A stretch of 64,000 nt of DNA from UBA1444 sp964521625 (lineage in GTDB: Bacteria > Bacillota > Negativicutes > UBA1444), in contig CAZFSM010000021.1 of assembly GCA_964521625.1 (NCBI GenBank), forward strand, positions 1 to 64,000, given 5' to 3'. Position numbers and translations under genes: made by a program. Below, one piece after another: positions 34,319 to 43,536 of this stretch (position 1 is the stretch's first letter; each line of letters begins with the position of its first letter). The notes beneath the pieces are model-generated. The model saw only the letters and a program-made list of their open reading frames with translations, ran no database searches and was not told the origin of the DNA.

Positions 34319-35173
34319 TTATTCCTCCCCCATGCCGGTCGGTGTCGCCAGTAGCTTCAGCAGCAGGTTGCCGGCCAAACTGCGACGGTAGTCGGCGCTA
34401 GCCCTGACATCGTCAATCGGGCTGACCGCCTGCCTCACCATCGCCCCGGCTTGCCGCAAAGCTGCCTCCGACAATGGTTTGCCAAGCAAATGGGCTTCCA
34501 CTTCCGGCGCCGTGACCACCGTCGGTCCAACACTGCCCCAAGCCAGCCGGATCGTTTGTAACGTGCCATCCGCCGCTGTCCGGTACACCGCCGCCAGACT
34601 GGTCACGGCAATCGCCAGCGCTTTGCGTTTACCGACCTTGTGATAAACGGAAACCGTGCCTTGCGGCAATCGCGGCAAGCGGATGCCGCTGACAAACTCA
34701 CCGGGCTGCAGGCAGTTTTGTCCCGGCCCGCTGATAAAATCGGCTACCGGCAGGATACGGCATCCCGCCGGGCCGACAATGTCAACTTTGGCGCCCAAGA
34801 CAATCAATGGCGGCAAACTGTCCGCCGCCGGCGAGGCCGAGCAGATATTGCCGACCAGTGTCGCCGCATGGCGGATCGGCGGTGAAGCCAGCTCGTTCAA
34901 CGCCTGATATAGACCGCGATATTCCGTCTGAATCACGGCGTTGTCCAGCAGTTGCTGCTGCGTCACCGCCGCGCCGATGCAAAATTCGTCTTGCTGCCAG
35001 CCGGTCTGTTGCAGTTCGGACAGTTGCTCCAGGCAAAATACGGCCGGGATCTGTTGCCCAGATTGTCGCAGCTTAACCAGCAAATCAGTGCCGCCGGCCA
35101 TGATCCGGCCCTGGGGGATCTCTGTCAGCTGCGTCTGCAATTCTTTAAGGGTCTGGGGAAACAAAACCTGCAT
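34319..35173 (-). CDS. xanthine dehydrogenase family, FAD-binding subunit
   Basis: The 284-residue subunit has the CO-dehydrogenase/XDH flavoprotein motifs: GRIMAGGTDLLVKLRQ (FAD pyrophosphate), SPPIRHAATLVGNICSASPAADSLPPLIVLGA and a C-terminal SLAGNLLLKLL. It passes electrons from the 2Fe-2S subunit to an acceptor. ATG 35173 overlaps the stop of the Fe-S gene by one base; the frame extends upstream to 35251 but lies within that gene. Confidence 0.93.
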   Translation of the reverse strand: MQVLFPQTLKELQTQLTEIPQGRIMAGGTDLLVKLRQSGQQIPAVFCLEQLSELQQTGWQQDEFCIGAAVTQQQLLDNAVIQTEYRGLYQALNELASPPIRHAATLVGNICSASPAADSLPPLIVLGAKVDIVGPAGCRILPVADFISGPGQNCLQPGEFVSGIRLPRLPQGTVSVYHKVGKRKALAIAVTSLAAVYRTAADGTLQTIRLAWGSVGPTVVTAPEVEAHLLGKPLSEAALRQAGAMVRQAVSPIDDVRASADYRRSLAGNLLLKLLATPTGMGEE

Positions 35174-35646
35174 CAGCGCTGCCCCCCTCTCAGGCTGGCA
35201 GCCGCTGCCATCACCGCGTCGATGATTTTCTGGTAACCGGTGCAGCGGCATAGATTGCCGCTCAGTTCATGGCGGACCTGTTCGCGGCTCGGTTGGGGAA
35301 TCCGCCGCAGCAAGTCCAGCGTCGCCAGAATCATCCCCGGCGTGCAAAAACCGCATTGCACCGCGCCGTGTTCAATAAAAGCCTGCTGCACGACTGCCGC
35401 GTCGGCCTGCGCCGCCGCAGCTTCGATCGTCAGGACTGTGCGCCCTTGCAACTGAGCCGCCAGCATCAGGCACGACAATTGACTTTGTCCATCGACCAGA
35501 ATCGTACAGGCGCCGCACTCACCAGAACCACAGCATTCTTTGGTTCCTACCAATTTGAGATCTTCGCGCAACAGATCGACGGCCCGTCTATCAGCCGCGA
35601 CTTCCAGCGATACCTGTTGCCCGTTCAATGTAAAGGATAGATTCAT
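35173..35646 (-). CDS. xanthine dehydrogenase family, 2Fe-2S subunit
   Basis: The 157-residue protein has a plant-ferredoxin-like cluster motif (TKECCGSGECGACTILVDG) and a second helical cluster motif (CGFCTPGMILATLDLL, GNLCRCTGYQKIIDAV), the arrangement of molybdenum hydroxylase small subunits. It relays electrons from the molybdenum centre to FAD. The ATG overlaps the end of the large-subunit gene by four bases (ATGA). Confidence 0.96.
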   Translation of the reverse strand: MNLSFTLNGQQVSLEVAADRRAVDLLREDLKLVGTKECCGSGECGACTILVDGQSQLSCLMLAAQLQGRTVLTIEAAAAQADAAVVQQAFIEHGAVQCGFCTPGMILATLDLLRRIPQPSREQVRHELSGNLCRCTGYQKIIDAVMAAAASLRGGQR

Positions 35647-37988
35647 CGCATGGCCTCCTGTCCGGTCTGCCGCAGCGCTGCCAGTACTTTTTCCGCATTT
35701 AGCGTGCCGCCGGCAATCCGCCGACCGGTCGCCGCAGCCAGTGCATTGGCGACAGCCGGCAATACGGCGTCAATGCCGATTTCGCCAACACCTTTCATGC
35801 CAAACGGTCCGGCCGGTTCATGCGAACTCACCGGTACTGTCAACATGTCAGGAACATCCAACGAGGTCGGCAAAATGTAGGTACTGAGGTCACCGGTCTT
35901 GATACGGCCCTGCTCGACGGTAAATTCTTCGAACAGTGCGTAACCCAGCCCCTGGGCCGCGCCTCCCTGCACCTGTTGTTCGTACAGCTGGGGATTGAGC
36001 ACCCGCCCGGCGTCGATGCAGCTCAGCAACTCGCAGACTTCGGTTTCGCCGGTCAAAGTATCCACTTCCAGCGCCGCCATCTGCACGCCATAGGAAGCAA
36101 GCCGGTGGGGAAAACCGTGCATACGCAGATTCACGCCGCTGTCGAGCGGCTGGTCATTGACCGGCGCGGTATAGGAAGCGGTAGCCATTCGTTCTGTCGC
36201 ATCCATCAGCGTCGCCACGAGCGGCAGCGGCAGACTGCGCCCGGAAGGAACATGCTGAAGCCGCCCCGGCAGTAGCGACATATCTTCCAGTTTCACGCTG
36301 TGCAGCAGCTGAAACGAAACCATCAGCGCCGCCCGGGCTTTGATCCGTTCGCCGAGCAACTCCGCCGCCCGGATCATCGCATTGCCGTAGGTAAAGGTCG
36401 TCCGGCTGGCCGAGGCCGAACCCGAAGGCAGCGTCCTGGCCGTGTCGGGGAACACCAGTTCCATCGACTCCAGAGGTTGGCCGAGGATATGCCCGGCAAT
36501 CTGCGCATAGGTGCTGGCATTGCCCTGCCCCATATCCGATACGCCGACATAGACCCGTAGTCGTCCGTCAGCGAGAAGTTCCAGTTTAGCATTGCCGCAG
36601 TCGGCAATAGCCGGACCATAGCCGATACTTTGCGCTACGGCCGCGATGCCGATGCCGCGTCGTTTGAAATGCGGCGCCGCCGCCAGCCAGCTCTGACGCT
36701 GTTGCCAGAGCGGATGACGCGCCAGTGTATCGAGGCATTCGCAAATCCCCACCGTACCGGTCAGGTTGACGCCTGTCGGCGAGCTGTCGCCGCGCACGAC
36801 GGCATTTTTTCGCCGCAGTTCGAGCGGATCAAAGCCGCCTACCTGGGCCAGTTCATCGATCGCCTGTTCCATAGCCGCTGTCACCTGGGGCACACCAAAA
36901 CCGCGAAATGCCCCGGCGACCGGATTGTTTGTATAGACCGCTGCGCCATCAATCGCCACATGGGGAATCCGATACGGCCCGCCGGCATTTTCCATCGCCA
37001 ACGCAAACACTTCCGAACCGAGTGACGCATACGCGCCGGTATCGAACAGCAAGCGGGCGGACAATGCCTGCAGTTCCCCCTCTGCATTGCAGCCGAGAGT
37101 ATATTCCGCCTGTAGCGGGTGACGCTTGGTTCCGGCCAGGATGCTTTCTTCGCGTGAATACCATAGTTTTACGGGGCGACCGCCGCTGTGCATCGCCGCC
37201 AGCGCCAAAAATCCCTGCACAGTAATTCCGTCCTTGCCGCCAAAACCGCCGCCCAGACAGGGAGCAATCACATGGATTTTCGCCGGTGATACCCCAATGG
37301 CCTCAGCCAGCTCCAGTCGGTCGCGGAACGGTGTCTGGGTTGAAACGGTCATTGTCAGTGTTCCGTCGGTTTCCAGCTGCGCCACGCCGGCCTGGGTTTC
37401 CAGGAAAGCATGTTCCTGCCACGTCGTCGACACAGTCAGCGTAACCTGATACGCAGTTTGCGTCAGCGCCGCTGCCGCATCGCCGCGCCGGATTTCGCCG
37501 CCGATCAGCAGATTGCCGACTGGCCGCTGCGGATGTAAAACCGGCGAATCAGCCGCCTGCGCTAATGCAGGATCAAACAGAGCGGGCAACACCTCGTACT
37601 CGACCCGGACAGCCGCCAATGCCGCCGCCAGGGCTTCTTTACTCTCCGCCACCAACAGCGCCACCGCATCGCCATAATGACGCACCCGTTCGTCAGAGAG
37701 AATCGGCTGGTCTTTTTCAAAAATCCCCAGCCGGTTGCTGCCTTTGATATCTTTATAGGTCAGCGCCGCAACGACGCCGGGAATTGCCAGCGCCGCCGCC
37801 GTATCGATCGCCAGAATCCGCGCATGCGGGTGCTCCGGCCGTTTCACGCCTGCCCACAGCAGGTCTGCCGGATAAAGGTCTGCGGCAAACACCGCAGACC
37901 CCGTCACTTTATCCGTTGCGTCCAGTCGGGTCGCGCTACAGCCGATCTCACGGACAAAACCGGCCTCAGGCTGCTTATTTTTTGACAT
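35643..37988 (-). CDS. xanthine dehydrogenase family, molybdenum-binding subunit
   Basis: The 781-residue subunit has the XDH fold: GCSATRLDATDKVTGSAVFAADL, PCLGGGFGGKDGITVQGF, FRGFGVPQVTAAMEQAIDEL (molybdopterin contacts), SDMGQGNASTYAQIA and the catalytic Glu in KGVGEIGIDAV. It inserts water-derived oxygen into C-H bonds of aldehydes or N-heterocycles. The active-site pattern does not settle the substrate. ATG 37988 overlaps the ACP gene by 14 bases, which ties this enzyme to the acyl pathway. No cofactor-insertion (XdhC-type) gene lies in the window. Nicotinate- or aldehyde-type substrates are alternatives. Confidence 0.93.
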   Translation of the reverse strand: MSKNKQPEAGFVREIGCSATRLDATDKVTGSAVFAADLYPADLLWAGVKRPEHPHARILAIDTAAALAIPGVVAALTYKDIKGSNRLGIFEKDQPILSDERVRHYGDAVALLVAESKEALAAALAAVRVEYEVLPALFDPALAQAADSPVLHPQRPVGNLLIGGEIRRGDAAAALTQTAYQVTLTVSTTWQEHAFLETQAGVAQLETDGTLTMTVSTQTPFRDRLELAEAIGVSPAKIHVIAPCLGGGFGGKDGITVQGFLALAAMHSGGRPVKLWYSREESILAGTKRHPLQAEYTLGCNAEGELQALSARLLFDTGAYASLGSEVFALAMENAGGPYRIPHVAIDGAAVYTNNPVAGAFRGFGVPQVTAAMEQAIDELAQVGGFDPLELRRKNAVVRGDSSPTGVNLTGTVGICECLDTLARHPLWQQRQSWLAAAPHFKRRGIGIAAVAQSIGYGPAIADCGNAKLELLADGRLRVYVGVSDMGQGNASTYAQIAGHILGQPLESMELVFPDTARTLPSGSASASRTTFTYGNAMIRAAELLGERIKARAALMVSFQLLHSVKLEDMSLLPGRLQHVPSGRSLPLPLVATLMDATERMATASYTAPVNDQPLDSGVNLRMHGFPHRLASYGVQMAALEVDTLTGETEVCELLSCIDAGRVLNPQLYEQQVQGGAAQGLGYALFEEFTVEQGRIKTGDLSTYILPTSLDVPDMLTVPVSSHEPAGPFGMKGVGEIGIDAVLPAVANALAAATGRRIAGGTLNAEKVLAALRQTGQEAMR

Positions 37989-38220
37989 GCTGCTCGACAA
38001 ATTCGACGGCGGTAGTCAGTGTTTTCAGCTTCATCACATCGGCGCCGCGCATCTCAAACTCAAACGCCTCTTCCATGTCGGCCAGAATCCAGCTGAATGC
38101 CAACGAGTCAATCCCCAGCGTGGCCAGTTCGCCAGTTAACGTGATTGCCTCTGGTTTGACCCCGGGTACCCGTTTGACGATGATCTCCCGGAGCTTTGCT
38201 TCAATCTGTTGTCGGTTCAT
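37975..38220 (-). CDS. acyl carrier protein (first of the operon)
   Basis: The 81-residue protein has the phosphopantetheine Ser in ATLGIDSLAFSWILADMEEAF, with normal ACP helices around it. It lies 37 bases after the acyl-adenylate ligase, the arrangement expected if the ligase loads it. Its end overlaps the molybdenum-subunit gene, suggesting that oxidation may happen on an ACP-bound substrate (inference). No phosphopantetheinyl transferase is in the window. Confidence 0.92.
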   Translation of the reverse strand: MNRQQIEAKLREIIVKRVPGVKPEAITLTGELATLGIDSLAFSWILADMEEAFEFEMRGADVMKLKTLTTAVEFVEQHVKK

Positions 38221-38257
38221 CTGTCTGCAGCCTCCTTTATTATGCCATCCTAGACCC

Positions 38258-40843
38258 TTATTGCTCGGCCAGCTGTTGCACTGCCGATTCCCGCAGTTTG
38301 AACTTTTGTACCTTGCCGCTGGCGGTCAGCGGATACTCATCCACAAAGAAGAAGCATACAGGAACCTTGTGGATCGCAATCAGTTCACGGCAGTATTTTT
38401 TCAGTTCCAGACTGCTGACTGTTTCTCCTCTATTTAGCCGGATAAAACACACCGGCTCTTCGCCGTAATACTCGCAGGGAACACCGACAACCTGGGCGTC
38501 GGCGACCTGCGGGTGCGTCTGCAGAAAGGCTTCGATTTCCGCCGGGTAAATATTTACGCCGCCGCGAATAATCAGGTCCTTGATCCGCCCGGTAATCGTG
38601 ACAAACCCTTCCTCATCCATGCCGGCCAGGTCGCCGCTATGCAGCCAACCTTCCGAGTCCAGCGCTTTGCGGGTTTGTTCCGGCATATTATAGTAACCGG
38701 TCATGATCGACGAACCGCGGATGCAAAGTTCGCCATGCGTGTTGGCCGGCAGGGTCTCGCCGGTTTTCGGGTCACTGATCTTCGCCTCGTACCCTGGCAA
38801 CACCCGGCCTACGCTGCCTAGGCGCTGCTCCAGTCGATCGCCCGGTGCGATGAAGGTGGCGCCAAGCACTTCGGTGGAACCGTACAGAATACAGAACTCC
38901 TGCGCACCCATATCTTCGATGACAAACCGCACCAATTCGGGCGCACAAACCGCACCGGCCCCGTTGCCGCCCCGCAGTGACGACAAATCATACGGCTGAC
39001 TTTTCAGTTCTTCCCTTGCCGCCACAAACATGGTCGGGGTGCCAGTCACCTGGCTGGCCCGCGACTGTTCCAGCACCTTCAGGAAGTTCGGCGCCACGAA
39101 ACGTTCCAGCACCGCCACGGCGCCGCCAAAAACCAGCGCCGAAAAAATGACCAGGCAGCCGTAGGCATGAAAAAACGGCAATGGTACGCAGGTGATATCA
39201 TCTGAATGCAGCCCCTGTCGCTCGGCCATCGCCAGCGGATTGCGCAGATAGGCGAAATGATTGACCATCGCGCCTTTTGGCGCACCAGTGGTGCCGGAGG
39301 TATACTGGAGCGTAAAAATGTCAGTCGGACGGACCATCGCCTGCCGCGCCGCCAGATCCGCCGTTGCTACCTGCGCCGCTCCGGCAATAAACTCCGGCCA
39401 TGCCAGCATGTCGACCGGCGCCACTTCACCAAGCAAAACAACTTGCCGCAGTTTGGGCAACCGGCTGAGCACGGCCTGCAACGTCTCGATGTACTCGCCG
39501 GGCCGGGCCGCCCCATCAGCCATAAACAACAGGACTGTGTCCGACTGGCCCAGCGCATATTCCAGTTCAAAGGCCTTATAGTTGGTATTGATCATCACCA
39601 GCGGAACGCCGACGCAGGCAGCGCCGAATTCGACCGCCAGATATTCCGGCAGATTCGGGGCCCAGATGGCGGCATGTTCGCCGGGTTGCAGGTCAAGCGC
39701 CAGCAGTGCCGCCGCCACTTGCCCGGCCTGCGCATGCAGTTCGGCAAAGCTGATCGCAAGACCGCGCAGCGGATAGATGAGCGCCGGCTTGTCAGGGAAC
39801 AGCAAGGCCCGTCGCTGCAAAAAATCGCCCAACGTCAGGTCTGTTACCGATAATCGGTCCAGTCGGACCATTTCTTTCAGCTGGCGGGCTCGTTTGGTCA
39901 ATAGACAGATGTTGTCAAAATCTGGCTCGTCCAGTGTTTTTTGCATCAATAAACCGTCATCGTCAAACCAGCGCGGCAGCGCGCCGCCGAAGAAATAGCC
40001 CCGCTGGCGCAAAATCGCCACCGCTGCGCCGATCGCCGGTTCGGTCAAGCGCAGAAACACCTGCTTCACCACAGCACAAGCGGCTGAAGCCTCGCTTTCC
40101 AGCTGCGCCAGTCTGGCTTCAAAATCAGCGCCGATTGCCTGCACGGTGATCCGGCTCACTGCGGCGCCACCAAAAGTCGCAATCTCAGCCAGCGTATTGA
40201 CGCCAGCCGGCAGTGGCGCCGACGCTGGCTCGAAGCGATGGCCCGCATCGATCGCCGCATAAATAAACTGCAGCTGTTCTTGATAAACCGGTGGCAGATA
40301 AATTGTCTGCGGTTTCGGGCCAAACGCACGGAATACCAATAGTGTGGAAACCCGGTTCCTGGAAGCAGGTCCGGGGCCAAGCGCCTGGGTGTAGGATTCG
40401 GCCGGCATCAGGTCGACTTCCAGCCCTGTCTCCACATAGCCGTTCTCCCGGGTCATCATTTGCGAAAACAGGTGGTTGCAGACGGCTTCGCCCCAAATCT
40501 GCTCCAAACCATGCCGGCCGGGGATTTCCGCCAGCGCATAGTTCATCAGGGCAAAAGCGACATCAGTCTGACGGTAGTCATGGCGGACCATCAGCTGCCC
40601 ATGTTCGTACAACCGGGGATTCGGCGGTGAAGAACGATAAAAGGCCACATGGCCGACCAATTGGCCGTCGGCAGCCCGAGCCACGGCTCGCCAGCTCTCG
40701 CCACACGCATCCTGGCGGATGATTTCCGCCGGGTCATACACCGCTTTTACCGGGTAATTGTCACCGTATACCTCCCGGTATAGATCCACTATTCCGGAGG
40801 CATCAACAGCCTGAAACAGGTCCAGTTCCCAGGTCAGCTCCAT
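38258..40843 (-). CDS. GNAT-like domain fused to acyl-adenylate (AMP-forming) ligase
   Basis: The 861-residue fusion has an N-terminal double GNAT-like module (1-315) closely patterned on the 24819-25847 protein, then a complete ANL ligase (about 330-861). The ligase has LQYTSGTTGAPKGAMVNH (P-loop), FFHAYG, LYGSTEVLGATF, GWLHSGDLAGMDEEGFVTITGRIKDLIIRGGVNIYPAEIE and the C-terminal catalytic Lys in LTASGKVQKFKLR. It activates a carboxylic acid as acyl-AMP and passes it to CoA or, more likely given the adjacent ACP, to a carrier. The sequence around the A5 motif is that of medium/long-chain or aryl ligases. The fusion suggests that activation and acyl transfer are coupled. Confidence 0.9.
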   Translation of the reverse strand: MELTWELDLFQAVDASGIVDLYREVYGDNYPVKAVYDPAEIIRQDACGESWRAVARAADGQLVGHVAFYRSSPPNPRLYEHGQLMVRHDYRQTDVAFALMNYALAEIPGRHGLEQIWGEAVCNHLFSQMMTRENGYVETGLEVDLMPAESYTQALGPGPASRNRVSTLLVFRAFGPKPQTIYLPPVYQEQLQFIYAAIDAGHRFEPASAPLPAGVNTLAEIATFGGAAVSRITVQAIGADFEARLAQLESEASAACAVVKQVFLRLTEPAIGAAVAILRQRGYFFGGALPRWFDDDGLLMQKTLDEPDFDNICLLTKRARQLKEMVRLDRLSVTDLTLGDFLQRRALLFPDKPALIYPLRGLAISFAELHAQAGQVAAALLALDLQPGEHAAIWAPNLPEYLAVEFGAACVGVPLVMINTNYKAFELEYALGQSDTVLLFMADGAARPGEYIETLQAVLSRLPKLRQVVLLGEVAPVDMLAWPEFIAGAAQVATADLAARQAMVRPTDIFTLQYTSGTTGAPKGAMVNHFAYLRNPLAMAERQGLHSDDITCVPLPFFHAYGCLVIFSALVFGGAVAVLERFVAPNFLKVLEQSRASQVTGTPTMFVAAREELKSQPYDLSSLRGGNGAGAVCAPELVRFVIEDMGAQEFCILYGSTEVLGATFIAPGDRLEQRLGSVGRVLPGYEAKISDPKTGETLPANTHGELCIRGSSIMTGYYNMPEQTRKALDSEGWLHSGDLAGMDEEGFVTITGRIKDLIIRGGVNIYPAEIEAFLQTHPQVADAQVVGVPCEYYGEEPVCFIRLNRGETVSSLELKKYCRELIAIHKVPVCFFFVDEYPLTASGKVQKFKLRESAVQQLAEQ

Positions 40844-40875
40844 AAACCAAACTCACCTTTTTCCCGCATCGTTTA

Positions 40876-42231
40876 TCAGTTTCCTGGCTTCAATGCCGCT
40901 ACCCGTTTACGGCAATCCTGCAGCAACCGTCGCAGCAAAAACAATGACAGAACCGCTGTACAGGCACTGGCAACCGGGTGGCTCCAGTAAACGCCTTCCT
41001 GACCCCAGTGCCCGGCAAACCAGTCGGCCAGCGGCACCCGCAGGCAAACCAGGTATACAATCATCTGTCCCACCATGTAGACCGGCCGCTTCATCCCCTG
41101 CGACATCCCGGCCACCGCTGACAACATCGGCATGAACAGGATCGATAGCGCAGATGCCTGCATAGCGATCCCGCCCAGCAGCTTTAATTCCGGGGTTGGC
41201 AGGAACAGGCTGATCGTTTGTTGCGGCAGATAATAAAACAACAAAGATGCCGGGATGATAATGGCCCATGATACTTTCAAAAAGAAATGCAGCCCCTGCC
41301 GCACCCGGTCATAGTCGAGCCGGCCCAGATTGAAGCCGACAAACGTCGCCAGTGCATTGCTGAGCCCCATGATCGGCAACATCACCATCATTTCGGTGCG
41401 CGACATCAGATTCCAGGCGCCGACCGCCACCGCGCCGAAGCGGACCAGAATCCCGTTCAGCAACATCAGCGCTATTGGGGTAATCAGGTAGGCTGCGGTT
41501 ACAAACAACCCTTGCTTGAGGATTTGCCACCAGATCCGCAGGTTATCCGGCAGCGGCAGCCAACGGAGTTTTCCGCCAAGCATCGCCTTATGCCGGCAAC
41601 CGATATAAATCGCTGAAATGCACTGGCAGGCACAAGTAGCGGCAGCAGCGCCAGTCAGCCCCCAGCCCAGAAAAAAGATGAAAACGGGAGCGAGTATGAT
41701 ATTAAGAATGTTGCCAAGCAGCATGGCCTTCATTGGGGTCACCGTATCGCCCCGCGCTGTAAACAAAGCCTCCACCGTCATCACATAACCCATGGGGAAA
41801 AAACTCGCCGCCAGCCAAAATATAAAGCCTGTCCCGTGAACTGCCGTGTCCGGGTCAGCGCCAATCGCCAGGTAGAATGCCTGCCCGACCGGCGCCAGCA
41901 TCAATGGTGAAAACAGGGCCATGAACAGCAGCATCAAGGGAAACACTGCTTCCGCAATCTTTTGTGCAGCGGCTTCATCGCCGGCTCCGCGGGAAAAGCT
42001 CATCAAAATCACGCTGCCCATCGCCACTCCCTTTGCCAATGACAGCGCCAGATAGGTCAGTGGCAACGCCAGTGAAATCGCTGCCAGCGGAGTTTCGCCC
42101 AACCATGATACAAAGACGGTATCGGCATAGGAGTACAAGTTCTGGAAAAACAAAGACACCATCAGCGGTAGCGCCAACCGACCCAAAACATGCGAAACTT
42201 TTCCCTGTCCCATATCTACCGCTTGCGACAA
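40876..42231 (-). CDS. MATE family multidrug/metabolite exporter
   Basis: The 451-residue protein has about 12 membrane segments in two halves with MATE signatures: LGRLALPLMVSLFFQNLYSYADTVFVSWLG, then TPMKAMLLGNILNIILAPVF and GLSNALATFVGFNLGRLDYDRVRQG in the second half. It exports cationic or amphipathic compounds using H+ or Na+. It starts the long minus-strand operon, 32 bases before the ligase gene, so it is a plausible exporter of the operon's product. Start TTG 42231 follows AAGGAAG at about 11 bases; ATG 42213 is an alternative with no ribosome site. Confidence 0.92.
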   Translation of the reverse strand: MSQAVDMGQGKVSHVLGRLALPLMVSLFFQNLYSYADTVFVSWLGETPLAAISLALPLTYLALSLAKGVAMGSVILMSFSRGAGDEAAAQKIAEAVFPLMLLFMALFSPLMLAPVGQAFYLAIGADPDTAVHGTGFIFWLAASFFPMGYVMTVEALFTARGDTVTPMKAMLLGNILNIILAPVFIFFLGWGLTGAAAATCACQCISAIYIGCRHKAMLGGKLRWLPLPDNLRIWWQILKQGLFVTAAYLITPIALMLLNGILVRFGAVAVGAWNLMSRTEMMVMLPIMGLSNALATFVGFNLGRLDYDRVRQGLHFFLKVSWAIIIPASLLFYYLPQQTISLFLPTPELKLLGGIAMQASALSILFMPMLSAVAGMSQGMKRPVYMVGQMIVYLVCLRVPLADWFAGHWGQEGVYWSHPVASACTAVLSLFLLRRLLQDCRKRVAALKPGN

Positions 42232-42371
42232 AATCCAATCACTTCCTTATTAGGGTTATTTTCGCCAAACTCGCCGATTTACCTGCAAATTCAAGTTTTC
42301 TGGCAGGATTTTTGATACAAATCCAGTATTACTTCCGGTAAGAACAGAGATAGCTGTGGAGATGATTTGCT

Positions 42372-43460
42372 ATGTCACGCCTGTACAGATACATCTTAAT
42401 AACAGCCAGCTATTTGATGTTTCTCAGCCTGTTGTTGCCCGGCAGCGCCTCTGCCAGTCAGGTTTATGGACATCTATATTTTGCCGAAGCACTATTGCAA
42501 ACCGAAGCCGGCAGTTATCTGGCCCGGCAAAACAATACCCGGGCTGCATTTCTACTGGGCTCTCTCTCGCCTGATTCGACTTGGATCGGGCATATGCTCA
42601 CCCAGCCGGAGGTTCGAGCTCGCTTGATGCAAAGGTATGAAGTGGAATTTCCCAGCTTTCTGCCGGAGCATGCTACTTATATTGATGACATCCACCAGAA
42701 ATTGCCCCGCCAATTCACCCTGCAACTGATCCAGGCGGCGTTGACCGAAGAAGAACAAGCCTTTGCGATCGGCTGGTTATCGCATTATGCAGTCGACTCG
42801 TTCATGCATGACCTGATTAACCGTCATGGCGGCTTTGTCAGCAATCCAGACTTGTTTGATTCAGCGGAGATGAAACAGCACGATTACCTGGAAGCATTAG
42901 AAATGAAACACGTCTTGCAACTTAACGGATTCCGTTTGCGCGACGGCGCTGATGCAGCGGGTCAGTCAAAATTGCCGCTGCAGATGTTGCATGGGGTGTT
43001 TGCCGCTATGTATTCCGACAATCCCTATTATGCGGAGCATCGCTCAGACTTTAACCGGGTCATGACTCTCTCCTCTCACTTGATGCTTGATTCAACCCGT
43101 TGGTATGGGTATCAGTCCCAACATACTCCGGCGCAAATCAAACGAATGAAAAAATTGATTCGCCGATTTCGCCCGCATCAGGGAAAGCTTTTGGAAGTTT
43201 TGCCTGATTTACCACCACTGAAACAATACGAAACAGAAAAATCTACCGGTCAATTTTTGCCGGATTGGCAGCTACGGTCCCGCCAGTTGATCGAAAGCTC
43301 GCATTTGCTCATAGTAAACGCTACGGCCTATTATTGGTGGCGAAACCGCACCAATCCTGTAGCCAGTGAAATCGCCGCCGAAACTCTCAACCGGCTTCAG
43401 ACCGAGCTGACACGCATGAATCCGGCCGATAACCTGATGCAGCCGCGCCAGCACTATTAA
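42372..43460 (+). CDS. secreted zinc-dependent phospholipase C-like protein
   Basis: The 362-residue protein is one of only three plus-strand genes. A signal peptide (YILITASYLMFLSLLLPGSASA) is followed by the zinc-dependent PLC/P1 nuclease-like domain: VYGHLYFAEALL, AFLLGSLSPDSTWIGH, FAIGWLSHYAVDSFMHDLINRHGG. The His and Asp residues there are the expected Zn ligands. It is probably an envelope or secreted lipid phosphodiesterase. It diverges from the MATE operon and ends at a strong terminator shared with the fumarate reductase operon. Confidence 0.82.
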   Translation: MSRLYRYILITASYLMFLSLLLPGSASASQVYGHLYFAEALLQTEAGSYLARQNNTRAAFLLGSLSPDSTWIGHMLTQPEVRARLMQRYEVEFPSFLPEHATYIDDIHQKLPRQFTLQLIQAALTEEEQAFAIGWLSHYAVDSFMHDLINRHGGFVSNPDLFDSAEMKQHDYLEALEMKHVLQLNGFRLRDGADAAGQSKLPLQMLHGVFAAMYSDNPYYAEHRSDFNRVMTLSSHLMLDSTRWYGYQSQHTPAQIKRMKKLIRRFRPHQGKLLEVLPDLPPLKQYETEKSTGQFLPDWQLRSRQLIESSHLLIVNATAYYWWRNRTNPVASEIAAETLNRLQTELTRMNPADNLMQPRQHY

Positions 43461-43492
43461 AGCCAGTATAACGCACCAATTGAAAGGACAGA

Positions 43493-43527
43493 AAAAGGCG
43501 GGACCGGCAATGCCGGTCCCGCCTTTT
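43493..43527. terminator. bidirectional rho-independent terminator
   Basis: AAAAGGCGGGACCGGCA and TGCCGGTCCCGCCTTTT form a nearly perfect 17-bp stem, A-rich on one side and T-rich on the other, between the convergent phospholipase gene and the fumarate reductase iron-sulfur gene. It can end transcription from both sides. Confidence 0.95.
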
Positions 43528-43536
43528 CGCACTTAA

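Noticed and set aside
38258..40843. The ligase fusion as a non-ribosomal peptide synthetase module
   Set aside because: There is no condensation domain and no carrier domain in the same protein, and the N-terminus is GNAT-like; the adenylating half is an acyl-CoA-ligase-type enzyme.
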